Counted from the stretch's first letter, positions 26,878 through 40,288 are shown. The stretch: DNA of 64,000 nucleotides from Planctomycetota bacterium (GCA_020638655.1 JACKIC010000001.1:62001-126000), one strand, 5' to 3'. A program made the numbers and translations. Notes: generated from the sequence alone by a model not told the origin.

Positions 26878-27501
26878 TCACCGCAACCGGTTCTGCATGC
26901 TCAGGCCGAGCTTCGCCATCGCGCGATGCAGGAGCATGCGCACCGCGCCCTCGTTGCGCCCCAGCTCGGCGGCAATGTCCGCGGTGCTCTGCCCCAGCAG
27001 CTTGGTCGCGACGAGGACCTTGCGGTAGTCCTCGGGCAGCTCGTCGAAGCACGCCTCGAGCGCCGCGAGTTCTTCCTTGCGGATGGCGTGCTGGCTCGCG
27101 GTCACGAACGAGGCGCGCAACTGGTCGCCCGAGAGCGCCTGCTCGCGGCCCGGGTCGCGGCGTTCGGCCAGCCAATAGCGCCGCCGACCGATCACCTTGG
27201 ACTGGGCCTTCTGGAACAGCCACTTGCGAAACGCCGGCATGCCGCGGAACTCGAACCCGTCGAGGTCGGCGACGCACTCGCCGAGCACCGACTGCACCAG
27301 GTCCGAGCACGATTCGCGGTCGCGCAGCAACGCGTCGCTGTGCAGGCGCAGATAGGTGCGCAGTTGCGGGCCACAGCGCAGGGCCAGCTGGACCAGGGCG
27401 GCGCGGTCGCCGCGGGCCGCGGCGCGCTCGACGGAGTCGGTTCCGGCCGCTTCACCCGGCGGTTCGCCTTCGTCTGGATTCTCGGAATCGGGGCGTGACA
27501 T
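26878..27501 (-). CDS. ECF-type RNA polymerase sigma factor
   Basis: The 207-residue protein has region 2 (DLVQSVLGECVADLDGFEFR, then FRKWLFQKAQSKV) and region 4 (LPEDYRKVLVATKLLGQSTA, then DIAAELGRNEGAVRMLLHRA) of the sigma-70 family, the short two-region form used by planctomycetes. No anti-sigma factor is adjacent, so control may be by a kinase or at transcription. The ATG start gives an acidic 25-residue leader; the frame is open further upstream only as a shadow of the divergent gene. It diverges from the secreted protein gene at 27574 (72-bp gap). Confidence 0.88.
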   Translation of the reverse strand: MSRPDSENPDEGEPPGEAAGTDSVERAAARGDRAALVQLALRCGPQLRTYLRLHSDALLRDRESCSDLVQSVLGECVADLDGFEFRGMPAFRKWLFQKAQSKVIGRRRYWLAERRDPGREQALSGDQLRASFVTASQHAIRKEELAALEACFDELPEDYRKVLVATKLLGQSTADIAAELGRNEGAVRMLLHRAMAKLGLSMQNRLR

Positions 27502-27573
27502 GCTGCCGCGGGCTGCGGTTCTCCGGACGTCCGTGTGCGCGAGCACCATACCCCAACCACCTGGAGCCCTCCG

Positions 27574-28638
27574 ATGTCCCGCTGCCCTTCTCCTGTTCTC
27601 CTTCGCCTGGCCTTGCTCTGCCTCTCGGTCGCACCGAGCCTGATTGCCCAGGTGCGCCCCGTCGGGTTCCCGCACTCCTCGGTCGCAGGGAACTGGGGCT
27701 CGTACATCCCCCTGGGTGAGGAGTGCCATGGCAACGCGGTCGAGGCCCGCACGCAGATTCTGATCCCTGCCGAATACCTGCCGCCGCGGCCGTCGGTGCT
27801 GCGGGCCCTGGAGCACCTGCCGGCACCGATCAACGTGAATGCCCCGGCGCCGAACAACTGTCCCGCGGGCCTGACCACGGTCACCTACAGCCAGCTGGAG
27901 ATCACGATCGCCCACCGACCCCACGGAGCAGGCGCACTGTCGACGACCTTCGCCAACAACCTCGGCGGCAGCGCGCAGGTCGTGCTGCCCACCTCACCGA
28001 CTCCCGTGACCATCACCTGGGTTCCCTGGACGTGGAACTCGATCTGGTTCCAGACGCCTTTCAACTACAACGGCACCGACGACCTCGTGATCGAGATCAA
28101 GAAGGTGGTCGTGCCCACATCCCAGAACGTCGGCACGGTGCGCAATCAGAACGATCCGCGAGCGAACCTGCCTCAGCAGCTGAGCGCCTGGGGCCCAGCA
28201 GCGTCGGGGCGGAACAACTGGGCCACGGGAAACCTGATCGACCTCCTCGGTTGGCAGCTTCGATTCGACAGTTCGCCCGAGCCCACGCTGACCGTGCACT
28301 CCACCTTGGGCACCAACGGAAAGAGCTTCGACGCGACCTCCGCGTGTCAGTTCGGCATGCATGGAACCGTGGGCAACCTCTACGTCATCGCCGCCAACTT
28401 CGCTCCGTTCCTGCCGACCGCCATCACCCTTCCCCCAGCCAGTGGCGGCATCTGGCTGGACGTGGCGAGCCCGTCCATCACGTGGTTCCTCGGCGGAATC
28501 ACCTCGACCCCCAAGTTCGATGCCTTCACTCTCCCTCCCGGCTTCAGCGGACTCGTCGTGCGCTGCCAGGGCGGCGAGTTCGATCCTGCGACCAGCCAAC
28601 TCACCATGACCAACGCCGTCGACTTCCAGCTCTACTGA
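27574..28638 (+). CDS. Secreted protein of unknown function
   Basis: The 354-residue protein has a signal peptide (about 8-27, VLLRLALLCLSVAPSLIAQ). It is beta-rich with WVPWTWNSIWFQTPF and PSITWFLGG, and has few cysteines. It has no motif I recognise. The C-terminal 100 residues (FGMHGTVGNLYVIAANFAPF) look like the small terminal beta modules on other secreted proteins here. GGAG stands 8 bases before the ATG. It is 28 bp upstream of the kinase-WD40 gene and may be co-transcribed with it. Confidence 0.7.
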   Translation: MSRCPSPVLLRLALLCLSVAPSLIAQVRPVGFPHSSVAGNWGSYIPLGEECHGNAVEARTQILIPAEYLPPRPSVLRALEHLPAPINVNAPAPNNCPAGLTTVTYSQLEITIAHRPHGAGALSTTFANNLGGSAQVVLPTSPTPVTITWVPWTWNSIWFQTPFNYNGTDDLVIEIKKVVVPTSQNVGTVRNQNDPRANLPQQLSAWGPAASGRNNWATGNLIDLLGWQLRFDSSPEPTLTVHSTLGTNGKSFDATSACQFGMHGTVGNLYVIAANFAPFLPTAITLPPASGGIWLDVASPSITWFLGGITSTPKFDAFTLPPGFSGLVVRCQGGEFDPATSQLTMTNAVDFQLY

Positions 28639-28666
28639 CGCGCCGCCAGCGTCGCGCCCGCCCCCG

Positions 28667-31600
28667 ATGAACGACCCCGCCGCCCCACTCGAAGACCTCG
28701 TCTTCGAATGCCTCGAACGACTGGCCTCCCACGGGCAGGCGGCGGTCGACGATCTGCTCGCGGCGCACACGCAGGAGGTGCGCCAGCAGGTGCACGAGAC
28801 GATGGCCCTGCTGCAGCGCATCGGCCTCAGCGAAGGATCCGCGCCGGTCGCAGACGGCGTGCTCGACGCACCCGAGCAGTTCGGCCCGTACCGGCTGTTC
28901 GAACGGCTCGGCGCCGGCGCCATGGGCGTGGTCTATCGCGCGCGTCATCAAGACGAAGGTCACGCGGCCGACCTCGCGATCAAGCTGATGCAGCCCGGCC
29001 TCGCGCAGGTGCGCGGCAGCAGGCTGCGCTTCGCGCGCGAGATCGCCGCGCTGCGCGAACTCGACCACCCGGGCATCTGCCCGATCGTGGACGACGGCGA
29101 GATCGACGGCGTGCCGTTCCTGGTGATGCCGTTCGTGCCCGGCACCAGCCTGCGCGACCGCTTCGCGGACCGCAGCTTCGTCGGCGACGACGCGCGGCGT
29201 GCGCCGTTGCTCGACACTCTGCGCCAGCTCGCCGAGGCCCTGCACCACGCCCACGAACGCGGCTTCGTTCATCGCGACGTCAAGCCCGGCAACGTCATCG
29301 TGCGCCCCGACGGCCGCGCCGTGCTGCTCGACTTCGGCCTCGCGCGACTCGAAGACGGCGCGGACCAGACCCTGCTGACGGCTTCGCACGGCGTGGTCGG
29401 CACGCCCGCCTACATGGCCCCCGAGCAGGTCGCCGGGCGCAGCGACGTCGACCGTCGCTGCGACGTCTATGCGCTGGGCGCGATGCTGTTCGAAGGCGCC
29501 ACGGGCCAGTTGCCCTACGAAGCGACCACGCGCGAGACGCTCTATCGCCTGATCCTGTCGGGTGACCTGCCGCGGCCGAGCACACGGCGCGACGACCTGC
29601 CGCGATCGATCGACGTCGTCTGCCTGACCGCGATGGCGCGCGAACCGCTGCGCCGCTACCAGACCGCGGCCGTGCTGGCCGCGGACCTCGGCCGGATCGA
29701 ACGCGGCGAGAGTCCGACGGCGCGGCTGCCGGGCCCGCTGCAGCGTGCGCGCGCCTGGGCGCGGCGGCACCCGCTGCCGACGGCGCTGCTGACAATCCTG
29801 CTCGTCGCGCTCGTCGGCATCGGCTCGCTCGCGCTCGTCGTCTGGGATCACGCGAAGGCCGATCGCGCCCGCAGCAGCGCCAGGGAAGGCATGCGCCGGC
29901 TGGCCGCGGACCCCGAGCAGGCCCTGCGCGAAGGGCTCGCGGCCTGGCGGGAGGCGCCCGTGCCCGAGGCCCTCGAGACGATCCAGGCGGCGTTGATCGC
30001 AGAGCGACCGGCGCGCACATGGCCGGGGAGCGGCGAGCCCGTCGAGCAGCTCGAGTTCTGCGGCGGGGACCGGTTCTTGATCGCAGTCACCGCCGACGGC
30101 AAGGCCCAGCAGTTCGAGGTCGCCAAGCACGACGCGCCGCGCGCCATCCCTCACGACGGCAGGGTCGGCGCGATCGCCGTGTCCGCGGCGGGCGACGGAC
30201 TCGTCGTGCTCGGCGACGCCGTCGACGGGCACCTCACCGCGTGGCGACCGGGCACACTGGAGAAGGTGTGGTCGGCGCCGGCGTGGCGCGAGGCGCAGCC
30301 CGTACGTGAACTGCGGTTCGACGCGCGGGGCGACGAAGTGCTGTGCGTCGGCGATCGGAGCGTGGTCGTGTTCTCCGCCGAGGGCGCGCCGCGTGGCGCC
30401 ATCGCCTGCGCCGGCAAGCCGACCGCCGTCACCTGGTGCAACGCCGACCGGATTGCCATCGCCGAGCAGCGCCTCGATGCCCCCGGGACCGCCGACTCAC
30501 GAATCGCTGTCTACGAGCACGATGGCGATGCCTGGGCCGAAGTCGCCCAACTGCCGGATCAGCCGTGCGTGATCGCGCTGGACACAGATCCGTCCGAAGC
30601 CAGACGGCTCTTGGTGGTTTGCGCGGGGCTCACCGAGAGGCTCGCGAACGACCAGGGTGTGATGGAGGAGAGACCCAGAGCAGGCATCTGGGACATCGCG
30701 AGCGGCTGGCGGCCTTGCGGAATCACGGCCAAGGGCGAACTGCTCGCTGGCGCGTTCTCTTCGAATGGTGACCGGATCCTGCTGATCAGCAGAGGTGGCG
30801 TGGTGATGCCGTTCCGCGGTGACGGATCATCGATGCCGAACACTTGGGCGCTCGATGCGGCGTTCGCCGCTCGCACGGATCCGGCCCGCACCTGCCTCGG
30901 CATCATGGACGACGTCGGCATGCTCACGCTGCACACGTTCGATGGCGTAGCGACGCGCAGCCTCGGTAGGCGCAGGCTTCGCGACCGGGCCCAGGCGTTC
31001 TCGATCGACGGGACCCTCGTCGCCGCCAGCACCTGGCAGCACGAGCTCCTGGTCTACCGCCTCTACGACCCGGAACTGCCGACCATCCACCTCGGTGAGA
31101 ACGTACGCGCCGCGCTCTGGGCTCCAGGCGGCAGCGACGTGCTCACCGCCAACACGAACATGAGCGGGGGCTTCTTCGGCGACGTGGCAAGGTGGAACCT
31201 GGCCACCGGCAGGCAGCGCGCACCCAGCCTGGGACGCCTGCCCCACCGGGTCTTCGAGGCCGTTCCGAGCCCGAGCGGACAGCGCCTGCTCTGCCTGGTC
31301 AGCTACGGCAAGCTGCAGCAGGGCGCAATGGTCTGGCGCGTCGGACCGGAGGGCCTGAGCGACAAGCGAGAGATGCGTGTGGGCTGCATCGACGGCTACG
31401 CCATGCGCGGTGCCATGCCCAACGACAACACCGCGCTGATCGCCGACGGCTCGGGCGCGGTCCTCGTCTGGCAGCTGGATTCGGACACGCCGACACGCCT
31501 CGAAGTCCCCGGCGCGAACGCGCGCGGCGCCAACGCACGCTGGGTCACGGTGGAGGCCGACCCGGACCTCTCGACCGTCTGGGTCGGCACCGCCGGCGGC

Positions 31601-32047
31601 GAGCTCCATCGGTTCCGCCGCGGAGCCGACGGCATGCACGCCTTCACCGGGACGCGGATCTTCCCCGGCAACATCGGCGATCTGAAACTGCTCGAGGACG
31701 GCAGCCTGATGATCGCCGGCGGTCTTGGTCTGGTCGCGCGCCTCTTCCCCGACGGGCACGTGCAACACTTCGACGCCCACACCTGGAACGTGCGCAGCGT
31801 CGATGCGACGTTCCTGGATGGCGAACGCGTGATCGCCACCGGCGACAACGAAGGCTGGATCCAGCTCTGGCGCGACGACGGCACGCCGCTGCGCCGCATT
31901 CCCGCCCATCAGGGCATCGTGCACACCCTGCACTTCTCGGCCGACGGCAGCAGGTTGCTGAGCGCCAGCGCCGACGGCACCGCGCGGGTGTGGATCGTGC
32001 GCGAGGCAGACTTGCTGGAGCTCGCGAAGCGCAGAGCCGGCGGGTGA
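28667..32047 (+). CDS. Hanks-type Ser/Thr protein kinase with WD40 repeats
   Basis: The 1126-residue membrane protein begins with an acidic helical leader (1-70). The kinase domain (about 74-345) has the glycine loop RLGAGAMGVVYRA, Lys106 (LAIKL), HRDVKPGNV (about 202), DFGLA and GTPAYMAPEQ, all intact. A transmembrane helix (about 366-390, TALLTILLVALVGIGSLALV) leads to an extracytoplasmic part of about 720 residues with many WD40-like blades, ending GIVHTLHFSADGSRLLSASA and DGTARVWIV. The predicted role is sensing through the propeller with a cytoplasmic kinase. The convergent neighbour is separated by a strong terminator. Confidence 0.92.
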   Translation: MNDPAAPLEDLVFECLERLASHGQAAVDDLLAAHTQEVRQQVHETMALLQRIGLSEGSAPVADGVLDAPEQFGPYRLFERLGAGAMGVVYRARHQDEGHAADLAIKLMQPGLAQVRGSRLRFAREIAALRELDHPGICPIVDDGEIDGVPFLVMPFVPGTSLRDRFADRSFVGDDARRAPLLDTLRQLAEALHHAHERGFVHRDVKPGNVIVRPDGRAVLLDFGLARLEDGADQTLLTASHGVVGTPAYMAPEQVAGRSDVDRRCDVYALGAMLFEGATGQLPYEATTRETLYRLILSGDLPRPSTRRDDLPRSIDVVCLTAMAREPLRRYQTAAVLAADLGRIERGESPTARLPGPLQRARAWARRHPLPTALLTILLVALVGIGSLALVVWDHAKADRARSSAREGMRRLAADPEQALREGLAAWREAPVPEALETIQAALIAERPARTWPGSGEPVEQLEFCGGDRFLIAVTADGKAQQFEVAKHDAPRAIPHDGRVGAIAVSAAGDGLVVLGDAVDGHLTAWRPGTLEKVWSAPAWREAQPVRELRFDARGDEVLCVGDRSVVVFSAEGAPRGAIACAGKPTAVTWCNADRIAIAEQRLDAPGTADSRIAVYEHDGDAWAEVAQLPDQPCVIALDTDPSEARRLLVVCAGLTERLANDQGVMEERPRAGIWDIASGWRPCGITAKGELLAGAFSSNGDRILLISRGGVVMPFRGDGSSMPNTWALDAAFAARTDPARTCLGIMDDVGMLTLHTFDGVATRSLGRRRLRDRAQAFSIDGTLVAASTWQHELLVYRLYDPELPTIHLGENVRAALWAPGGSDVLTANTNMSGGFFGDVARWNLATGRQRAPSLGRLPHRVFEAVPSPSGQRLLCLVSYGKLQQGAMVWRVGPEGLSDKREMRVGCIDGYAMRGAMPNDNTALIADGSGAVLVWQLDSDTPTRLEVPGANARGANARWVTVEADPDLSTVWVGTAGGELHRFRRGADGMHAFTGTRIFPGNIGDLKLLEDGSLMIAGGLGLVARLFPDGHVQHFDAHTWNVRSVDATFLDGERVIATGDNEGWIQLWRDDGTPLRRIPAHQGIVHTLHFSADGSRLLSASADGTARVWIVREADLLELAKRRAGG

Positions 32048-32061
32048 GCGCACGCGTACAC

Positions 32062-32097
32062 GAACACGGCCGGGCCATTGCCGGCCCGGCCGTGTTC
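32062..32097. terminator. Strong bidirectional hairpin terminator
   Basis: A perfect 15-bp inverted repeat (GAACACGGCCGGGCC at 32062-32076 with complement at 32083-32097) encloses a 6-base loop. It lies between the stops of the convergent kinase gene and the secreted-protein gene. Confidence 0.85.
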
Positions 32098-32117
32098 TCA
32101 GCGGATGCTGCGCAGGA

Positions 32118-33335
32118 CTACAGCCAGTTCAGGTTGTTGTTGGCCGCGTCGAGCGCGTTCTTGATCTGCTCCTGATAGGCGCGGTTCGGATCGCCGGCGG
32201 GCGTGTAGCCGTCGGTCATCAGGGCCATGACCGCCATCTCCATGAGGGTCTGGATGTTGACCGGGCCCAGCGGGCCGCCGTCGACGATGCAGAACGAGGA
32301 CACGCCGCCCGAGGTGACGTTCCAGTGCATCGCGACCAGGTGCGCCGACAACATGTAGGACATGTTGGTGGCTTCCGCCTGCTGCAGCCAGGTCTTGTAG
32401 GTGTTCCAGTCGTTGGTGCTGAACGGGTTGCCGTCCGCGTCGACGACGTGCAGCAGCGAGAGGTGCGCGCCGAGCTGGGCGAAGTTGTTGGTCAGGCTCT
32501 GGATGATCGCCTTGCCGTTCTTGTTGCGCCAGAAGCCCGGCGTGCGGCCGAGGCAGTTCATGGTCTGCATGCGCAGGCCGAACTCGCCGACCCCGACGTC
32601 GACACAGCCGCAGACGTTGACCACGAACGAGGTCGGCGTCGTGGCCTCGTAGCCGGTGCCCGTGGGGATCAGCAGCTCGACCGAGTAGTTGCCGAACTGG
32701 ACGTTGTGGAACGCGAAGTTGCCGTTGCCGTCGGTGACGGTCTGGACCGTGGTGGTGCCGTCGGCGAGGCTGACGGGCCAGTTCGCGAGCCCGAGTTCAC
32801 CCGGATCGCGCACGCCGAAGTTGGCCACGTCTTCGAACACCGAGCCGGCGACCGTGATGCCGTTGCCCGTGCCGACGCTGAAGGTCGTGTACTGCAGGAA
32901 GGTCGAGAGGCCCCAGGAGAAGGTCCGACCCGGCGTGCCCGGATCGCCCTGGTAGTTGTCGCCGACGAAGATCTTGAAGTGGCAGCTCGGGTGGCTGTTG
33001 AAGGACCCCAGCGGGATGCGATCCAGCGCCGGCACCGCGGGATTGGGGGCCGTGCCCTGCCAGATGCTGAGGTTGCCGTTGTCGTTGTAGACATAGTACT
33101 GGCGATCTTCCCAGTTGTTCGTGTTGAGCAGCAGCTCGATGCCCTCTGGGATGATGTTGAAGCAGTACACGCCGGTCGGCGTCATCGAGTCGAGCCTCAT
33201 GAACAGCACGTCCGTGGCGAACGGCTGCGCGGTGGAGCCCGCCGCGGTCTCGATCACGGGCGGATACTGGCTCGTCTGCGCAGAGAGGACGGTCGCGGTC
33301 GCGGCGACCGCAAGGCAGGACAGGAACTTGAGCAT
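32118..33335 (-). CDS. Secreted protein with SdrD-B-like domain, unknown function
   Basis: The 405-residue protein has a signal peptide (1-19, LKFLSCLAVAATATVLSAQ). Residues about 160-255 contain the pattern ITVAGSVFEDVANFGVRDPG, PVSLADGTTTVQTVTDGNGN and FAFHNVQFGNYSVELLIP, typical of SdrD B/Cna-B-like repeats. The C-terminal 130 residues (LGRTPGFWRNKNGKAIIQSL, YMLSAHLVAMHWN) are a helical region found in some bacterial surface proteins. It is probably extracellular; the role is unknown. Confidence 0.75.
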   Translation of the reverse strand: MLKFLSCLAVAATATVLSAQTSQYPPVIETAAGSTAQPFATDVLFMRLDSMTPTGVYCFNIIPEGIELLLNTNNWEDRQYYVYNDNGNLSIWQGTAPNPAVPALDRIPLGSFNSHPSCHFKIFVGDNYQGDPGTPGRTFSWGLSTFLQYTTFSVGTGNGITVAGSVFEDVANFGVRDPGELGLANWPVSLADGTTTVQTVTDGNGNFAFHNVQFGNYSVELLIPTGTGYEATTPTSFVVNVCGCVDVGVGEFGLRMQTMNCLGRTPGFWRNKNGKAIIQSLTNNFAQLGAHLSLLHVVDADGNPFSTNDWNTYKTWLQQAEATNMSYMLSAHLVAMHWNVTSGGVSSFCIVDGGPLGPVNIQTLMEMAVMALMTDGYTPAGDPNRAYQEQIKNALDAANNNLNWL

Positions 33336-33695
33336 GGGGACTTTCGGGGGGTGCGAGAAGTGAGGACGGATTCGTCCCGGGATTGCTTGGAGCCCCGAAG
33401 ACTACCTCATCGCCGCGACTGGAAAGAGCCGCTGAGAACGGGCCCGTAGTGGTCACCCGGACGAGCCGAGAGAGCAGACCGCAGCGCCCCGAACACCAAC
33501 ATGGGCAACCATCCGAATGGCCCCCATGCCATGGAGACTTCCGCGTCGCCGACGGTCGCGCCACGCGATCGCGACCCTGCGCACCGTAATGAGACGATCG
33601 CCGAGCAGCTTGCAAGAACAGTGCAAGTGCACGGCGGCACCGGCCAGCCATCTCAGTGGTTGCCACGTCGGTCCGCTGACTGGATCATCCACCCG
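33336..33695. other. 360-base gap between divergent secreted-protein genes
   Basis: This gap should hold the promoters of both flanking genes. The frame of the right-hand gene is open from 33501, but the added residues are polar and precede an obvious signal peptide, so I treat them as untranslated. I see no sigma-54 type promoter, no strong hairpin and no RNA gene. Confidence 0.5.
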
Positions 33696-34850
33696 ATGCC
33701 CACCCTTCGGCACATCGCATTCGTCTTCGTCGTCGCAGGCACGGCGCTCGCTCAGACCACGCACGTGGTGCAAGGCGGCGGCGCGGCACTGCAGACCGCG
33801 ATCGCCGCGGCCGCTCCGGGCGACCGCCTCGTCGTGCAGCCGGGCAACTACGACCCGGTGACGTGCTCGATCGGCGTCGACATCGACCTGACCTCCGGCG
33901 CGACCGTGGAGGCGGCCGCGGGGCTCGTCGGACTGCGCATCGCCAACCTCCCGGCCGGACAGACCGCGCGCGTGCTGGGCGGTCGCGTGGAGGGCATCTC
34001 GATCCTGCAGAGCGCCGGTACGATCGTCGTGCACGAGACGTCATTCGACACCCAGGTGGTGCCGTGGCAGTTCTCGCAGTGCACGGGTCCGGTGATGTTC
34101 CAAGGCGCCACGGGCCTGTCGCCGACGACGGTGGCCGTCGGTTCCCTCGACATCGACGGCTGCGCACAGGTCAGCTTCACCGGATGTGTGCTGCCGCAGC
34201 TGCGCGTCTCCCAATCGCGCGTCAACCTGAGCCAGAGCTGGGTGCACCCCATGCAAGGCAACGGCGTCGCCGGCCTGCACGTGCTCTCGGGTGACGTGAC
34301 GGTCGTCGGCGGCACGCTGAACGGCACCTTCCAGTTGTCGTTCCCGATCCCGACCGTCGCCGTGCGCGTCGACGGCGGCACCTTCACCGCGACCGGCGGC
34401 ACGCTGATCGATCGCGCGTCGTTCCCCTATCAGCCGGCCCACAGCCTCGAGGTCAACGCGGGCGCCGTGCGCCTGGACCCGTCGGTGATCGTTGGCGGCA
34501 CGCCGCCGATCGCCGGAGCAGGCAGCGTCACGTTCACCCCCGTCGCGAGTCTGGTCGCCAATCACACCGCGACGACCCTGAGCGCGGTCGTCACGAGCGA
34601 GCCTGGCAGCGCCGTGTTCACCCTGGCCGGCTTCCCCAGCCCGCCCTACGCGACGCAATGGGGTGACGCGTGGCTGCAGGCCTCGGATCCGGTGCTGCAC
34701 TTCGCGGTGATGCCGGCCACCGGCACGAGCTCCTTCAGCCGCTCCTTCGCCGGAGTGCCTCGATGGCTGGAACTCACGCTGCAGCCGGTCGCGCTGCGGT
34801 CGAACGGCGCCGTCGTGCTCGGCGCGCCGACCCGATTGCTCTGGGACTGA
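33696..34850 (+). CDS. Secreted parallel-beta-helix-like protein
   Basis: The 384-residue protein has a signal peptide (about 4-20, LRHIAFVFVVAGTALAQ). The opening TTHVVQGGGAALQTAIAAAA and PGDRLVVQPGNYDPVT is the standard entry of pectate-lyase-like beta-helix proteins. Repeating short strands (LRIANLPAGQTARVLGGRVE, VHETSFDTQVV) continue the helix. A C-terminal beta module of about 100 residues follows. No catalytic residues can be assigned. Confidence 0.75.
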   Translation: MPTLRHIAFVFVVAGTALAQTTHVVQGGGAALQTAIAAAAPGDRLVVQPGNYDPVTCSIGVDIDLTSGATVEAAAGLVGLRIANLPAGQTARVLGGRVEGISILQSAGTIVVHETSFDTQVVPWQFSQCTGPVMFQGATGLSPTTVAVGSLDIDGCAQVSFTGCVLPQLRVSQSRVNLSQSWVHPMQGNGVAGLHVLSGDVTVVGGTLNGTFQLSFPIPTVAVRVDGGTFTATGGTLIDRASFPYQPAHSLEVNAGAVRLDPSVIVGGTPPIAGAGSVTFTPVASLVANHTATTLSAVVTSEPGSAVFTLAGFPSPPYATQWGDAWLQASDPVLHFAVMPATGTSSFSRSFAGVPRWLELTLQPVALRSNGAVVLGAPTRLLWD

Positions 34851-34984
34851 GCTGGTCGTCGAAACCCGCTACGGCCGCCCGTACCGGCCCTGGCGCCCCG
34901 AAGGCGCGCGGCCCTGCAAACAAGGCGCGCCACGCCCAAGGAGATGGCCAGCTCCCCCGCACGGTGCGTAAGGTGGACGACCCC

Positions 34985-34999
34985 GTCCGGATTCCGGAC
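34985..34999. promoter_or_regulatory. Palindromic candidate upstream activator site (promoter A)
   Basis: GTCCGGATTCCGGAC is a perfect palindrome around ATT and extends to 34983-35001. Its centre is 31 bp upstream of the -24 GG of the sigma-54 promoter at 35023. The same pattern occurs upstream of the other sigma-54 promoter at 40358. It could also act as a small terminator hairpin for the gene ending at 34850. Confidence 0.55.
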
Positions 35000-35022
35000 G
35001 GGACCGCCGGGCAACGACCGAG

Positions 35023-35036
35023 GGCACGCGCCTTGC
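35023..35036 (+). promoter_or_regulatory. Sigma-54 (-24/-12) promoter A
   Basis: GGCACG, four bases, TTGC exactly matches the core of the sigma-54 consensus. The expected start of transcription is near 35048, 27 bases before the lipoprotein ATG. The kinase/activator fusion gene follows 21 bp after that lipoprotein gene, so this promoter may drive both. Confidence 0.75.
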
Positions 35037-35074
35037 CCTTGGCGTGCGTCCCCATGACCCGAGCCGTGCATCCC

Positions 35075-36478
35075 ATGAAGATCCTCCCTCGCCTCGTTCC
35101 CCTGCTCCTGTGTCTGTTGCCCGCGTGCAGCGGCGGCGGCGGCTCTGCCGGCGGCAACGCCGCGGCGAGCCCGAGCCCGATCGGCTCCGTGCACGTCGTC
35201 GTCGATCCGGCGACCGGCAGCGACAAGCTCGTGCAGTTCCAGGTCGCCGCGGCCGCGCTCGAACGCGGCGACGGCAGCACGACCGGCAATCTGCTGCGCA
35301 GCCCGCAGATGCTGACGCTCGCCGATCCGAGCGGCGAGCTCGCCGGACTGACGCTGACGACAGCCCCGACCGGCACCTACACCAACCTGCACCTGATGCT
35401 CGCTCCCGGCAGCGGCATGATGCTGCGCGGCGACGGCAGCAGCGCGCCCGTGAACGGCCCGGTCGACCTCATCGTGCCGATCATGGACGGCCTCGCGCAC
35501 GACGCGAGCGGTCGCACGTGGGTGGCGCTCGGACACCGCGGCGAGGCCCCGCCCGCGAACGGCGGCGTCGGCGTGCAGTGGAACCCCTCCCTGATCGGGC
35601 GCGCCTCGGGCAGCGAAGGGGAGTTCCACGGGCTGCGGGTCGCGGCGGTCGACGCCGCGGGCGTGACGACCCTGTGGACGCTCGGCGACGACGGCCCGCT
35701 GCAGGTCGGGTTCTCCGCCACCTGCCAGTTCCGCGCCGAGGACGGCAACGCGATCGCCGACCGCAATCAGTTCATGAGCGGCCTCGACGACAGCTGCGAG
35801 CTGCGCGTGCGCGGCCGCCTGTCGCGCGACGGCCGCGTCGAAGGCGACGTCGTGGAGCGCAGCAGCAGCAGCCGCGGCAACAACAATGCGCGGCTGATCG
35901 GCCGCATCACCGAGCTGCGGCCGCTCGCCGAGAGCTTCTGGATGGACGTCTACGCCGAGGCGCGCCGCGGCAGCCATCAGATCCTGAGCACGCCGCGCCG
36001 CGCGCTGGTGTCCGCGCAGGGCGCCCGCATCCACCGCAGCAACTCGCGCGACGTGCTCGTGTTCGGCGACCTGAACGTCGGCCAGCTCGCCAAGGTCGAG
36101 TGGACCACGCGCACGTTGCTGGGCAACGGCGACGAAGAGGTGACCGCCGACGAGATCGAGGTCACGAGCGGCAACGGCGCACCGATGCGACCCGAGTGGG
36201 AAGGCCGCGTGCAGAGCGTCGACCTCGTGCTCGGCACCATCACCGTGGTGCCGCGCGGCAACGACCCGATCGTCGTGCGCGGCCAATCGGTGAACCAGGT
36301 CACGGTGCAGACCGACGCCAACACCTACTTCGAGCGCCGTCAGCGCCAGGGTCCCGGGCGCGCCGCAATCCAGCTCGACGACATCGTGGCCGGCAGCGAC
36401 CGCATCTGGTGGCGCGGCACCGTGACGGGGCCGACCGACATCGACGCGGTCTGGGTGCGGGTGCGCGACGACTCCTGA
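35075..36478 (+). CDS. Lipoprotein with DUF4382/DUF5666-like domains
   Basis: The 467-residue protein has a lipoprotein signal ending LLPACSGGGG; the lipidated cysteine would be Cys18. The first half (SPIGSVHVVVDPATGSDKLV, TLTTAPTGTYTNLHLMLAPG) resembles DUF4382. The second half has repeats like DUF5666 (RLIGRITELRPLAESFWMDV, EGRVQSVDLVLGTITVVPRG). It is probably envelope-anchored, with unknown function. The start is the ATG adjoining the signal; an upstream ATG at 35054 would leave almost no leader after the predicted transcription start. It precedes the kinase/activator fusion by 21 bp. Confidence 0.75.
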   Translation: MKILPRLVPLLLCLLPACSGGGGSAGGNAAASPSPIGSVHVVVDPATGSDKLVQFQVAAAALERGDGSTTGNLLRSPQMLTLADPSGELAGLTLTTAPTGTYTNLHLMLAPGSGMMLRGDGSSAPVNGPVDLIVPIMDGLAHDASGRTWVALGHRGEAPPANGGVGVQWNPSLIGRASGSEGEFHGLRVAAVDAAGVTTLWTLGDDGPLQVGFSATCQFRAEDGNAIADRNQFMSGLDDSCELRVRGRLSRDGRVEGDVVERSSSSRGNNNARLIGRITELRPLAESFWMDVYAEARRGSHQILSTPRRALVSAQGARIHRSNSRDVLVFGDLNVGQLAKVEWTTRTLLGNGDEEVTADEIEVTSGNGAPMRPEWEGRVQSVDLVLGTITVVPRGNDPIVVRGQSVNQVTVQTDANTYFERRQRQGPGRAAIQLDDIVAGSDRIWWRGTVTGPTDIDAVWVRVRDDS

Positions 36479-36499
36479 TCTGCGGCACGATCCGAGAGC

Positions 36500-40279
<3,780 letters not shown>

Positions 40280-40288
40280 GCGGCCCCT

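Noticed and set aside
33501..33695. N-terminal extension of the beta-helix protein
   Set aside because: It would place the signal peptide 65 residues inside the protein.
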